The position numbers were made by a program, and so were the translations under genes. The notes beneath the pieces were generated by a model. The model worked only from the letters and a program-made list of their open reading frames with translations. It was not told where the DNA came from and did not search any database. A stretch of DNA of 64,000 nucleotides, taken from NCBI RefSeq assembly GCF_019703515.2, contig NC_059347.1, positions 24,298,501 to 24,362,500 of the forward strand. Direction: 5' to 3'. Each line of letters opens with the position of its first letter. Position 1 is the first letter of the stretch. Of this stretch, positions 62,526 to 64,000 are shown piece by piece. The DNA comes from Myxocyprinus asiaticus (taxonomy: Eukaryota; Chordata; Actinopteri; Cypriniformes; Catostomidae).

Positions 62526-62624
62526 CTTAATGGAAAAGAAAGAGCAATTCAAATGAGGAATGGCCTTCAATTATGCAATTTCAATTAGTGTTAACTCCAA
62601 ATTAAAAACCATGAGAAAATGAAG

Positions 62625-62656
<32 letters not shown>

Positions 62657-63090
62657 TGTATTTTCTTTTTAAAACAGGAAGATTAAGCAGGACATATTGA
62701 AGGGCTCATCATTTAAAAAATAAAATAAAAAGCCAATAGCCTTGAATTTACATCACAGCCATGAATGCTCCTTGCTATTGCTAGTCAGAGGCAGTTGGTA
62801 TTAGGGGGAGGGACATTCTCATTTTAGAGGGAATATTTTTTGGACAAAAAATAGTACCTCAAAATGAGTCAATATTTTGGGTCTAAAAGTTAATTTAGTC
62901 AACTTTTAGGAGTACACTAGTATATACTGTAAAAGGTTTTAAAGCAAAAAGCATGGACTAAAAGCCACAAAACAAAATAAAGTTTTTCATATAAAGGAAT
63001 ATTCTGTGCTCTGTAGAAGTTAAGCTCAACCGAAAGCATTTGAGGCATTACAATGGCGTTTTAGTGCCATGTAAAAAAAAAAACAAAAAA
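62526..63090. other. adgrv1 intron segment with poly(T) run
   Basis: Intron upstream of exon 1 of the window. Contains a 25-bp T-run (62,631-62,655) and AT-rich DNA. No gene. Confidence 0.65.
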
Positions 63091-63104
63091 ACAAACAACA
63101 ACTA

Positions 63105-63295
63105 AGATCTCGACAATAAAGTCAACATTTTGAGAATAAACTAGCAGCATTACGAGATTAAAGTCGTAATATTTTGAGAATAAAGTCAAAATTACGAGAA
63201 TAAAGTCGTAGCTTTATGAAATTAAAGTTGTAATATTTTGAGAATAAAGTCAAAATTACGAGAATAAAAAAATATTTTGAGAATACATCATGAGG
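63105..63295. repeat. Minisatellite with ATTACGAGAATAAAGTCGTA units
   Basis: Repeated GAGAATAAAGTC, AATATTTTGAGAATAAAGTC and ATTACGAGAATAAAGTCG words over about 190 bp. Confidence 0.9.
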
Positions 63296-63309
63296 AAAGT
63301 AACATAAAA

Positions 63310-64000
63310 AAAGGCGCAAACACACCTCCTTTCTATGTAAATTAGACTCATTGTAAATTGTGCTTCATTCACAAAAAATGCCTGGCGCTATTACCACAAA
63401 TAAAAGTATTAAAAAGTAAAATAAAATAAAAGAATTTTATTTTAAAGAGATGCTTGTGAACATTTTCAACCCATCATATCAGCAGTAATTCATCACACAC
63501 TAATGATGAAGTAGAGAGTTATAGCTTGGCATATATCCAGATGCGCTTTGTAGTCAAGCACACTTTTTTGCAGTTATTGACTTGATTCAGGGAAAGGCTA
63601 CAAGTGCACAGTGCCTAGAACTGTAACCAGATGATCTATTCATATTATGGGAGCTGTCTAAATTGCGGCAGGCATTTTTTTGTGAATGAAGCACGATATA
63701 CAATTAGCCTAATTTACACAGAAAGGAGAGTGTTTGTGGCGAAAGAACTATATGAAACCCATCTTACTATATGAAACCCATAATGCTCTTCTCCATCATC
63801 TGATCAGTGTTTGATGAATTACTGCTGATATGATGAGTTGAAAATGTTCAAACATCTCTATTAAATAAAATTCATTTTACAGCCTACTTTTATTTGCGGT
63901 AATAGCGTGATCTAAATTGCGGCAGGCAATTTTTTTGTGAATGAAGCGCAATATGCAATGAGCCTAATTTACACAGAAAGGAGAGTGTTTGCGGCGAAAG
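63310..64000. repeat. Large imperfect palindrome at the right edge
   Basis: 63,310-63,520 (ACACCTCCTTTCTATGTAAA..GCTTCATTCACAAAAAATGC..TCAGCAGTAATTCATCA) is inverted at 63,800-64,000 (TGATGAATTACTGCTGATAT..GTGAATGAAGCGCAATATGC). A further direct copy of the outer arm is at 63,655-63,745. Probably an inverted-repeat transposon whose far end is outside the window. Confidence 0.8.

Larger units (their letters stand above)
55947..62061 (+). mobile_element. DIRS-like element, copy C (internally deleted and with a 2 kb insertion)
   Basis: Left ITR 55,947-56,150, right ITR 61,845-62,061, internal complementary region 61,677-61,790. The gag region is the best preserved of the three copies. A large deletion joins RT directly to the recombinase, and about 2 kb of foreign sequence (58,027-60,044) separates gag from RT. 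Antisense to adgrv1 and responsible for nearly all of a 6.5 kb intron. Confidence 0.92.

Noticed and set aside
1..64000. tRNA-derived SINEs, tRNA or other RNA genes
   Set aside because: I looked for A/B-box pairs and typical fish SINE heads and found none I could support by eye.

Overview
The window is a 64 kb stretch of teleost genomic DNA, most likely from a cyprinid (carp, goldfish or minnow type). The evidence is introns crowded with cyprinid-style DNA-transposon MITEs, DIRS-type tyrosine-recombinase retrotransposons and Tc1-like remnants. I see no bacterial-style operons, CRISPR arrays, rRNA or tRNA genes.

One host gene fills almost the whole window. It is the interior of the giant adhesion-GPCR gene adgrv1 (Gpr98/Vlgr1), on the minus strand. 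I assembled 48 internal exons with GT/AG boundaries and compatible phases, about 9.37 kb of coding sequence or about 3,120 codons. Transcription runs from 62,525 down to 1,575. The upstream exons (signal peptide, first Calx-beta repeats, LamG) lie beyond the right edge. The end of the GPS motif, the seven-transmembrane domain and the cytoplasmic tail lie beyond the left edge. Domain order in the direction of translation is: Calx-beta repeats (62.5-51.0 kb), an EPTP/EAR block (51.0-48.1 kb), a long second run of Calx-beta repeats (47.8-7.6 kb), then the start of the GAIN domain up to the first part of the GPS (2.9-1.6 kb). One exon (54,056-54,220) has a one-base excess that breaks the frame.

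The introns hold the rest. Three related DIRS-like elements (8.3-13.7, 15.7-17.6 and 55.9-62.1 kb) and a fourth, divergent tyrosine-recombinase element (37.0-38.3 kb) all lie antisense to adgrv1 and are decayed. Their inverted terminal repeats carry a shared CCAAT / octamer / TATA module, and an internal complementary region links the two ends. Other elements are two truncated Tc1-like copies (23-24 and 40-40.8 kb), a 1.55 kb hAT-type element with a perfect 8-bp target duplication (24.1-25.6 kb), a hAT-type MITE with an 8-bp duplication (26.2 kb), a Harbinger-like MITE nested in another MITE (30.6 kb), an LTR-like insertion (27.4-28.3 kb), a BED-finger fragment of a hAT transposase (43.7-43.9 kb), many copies of a foldback MITE family, and two minisatellites that sit inside or beside inverted-repeat structures (4.8-5.8 and 63.1-63.3 kb).

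I found no undescribed multi-gene system. The most unusual pieces are the inverted-repeat element built on its own minisatellite (4,752-6,646), the palindrome at the right edge, the conserved promoter module in the DIRS repeats and the frame break in adgrv1.
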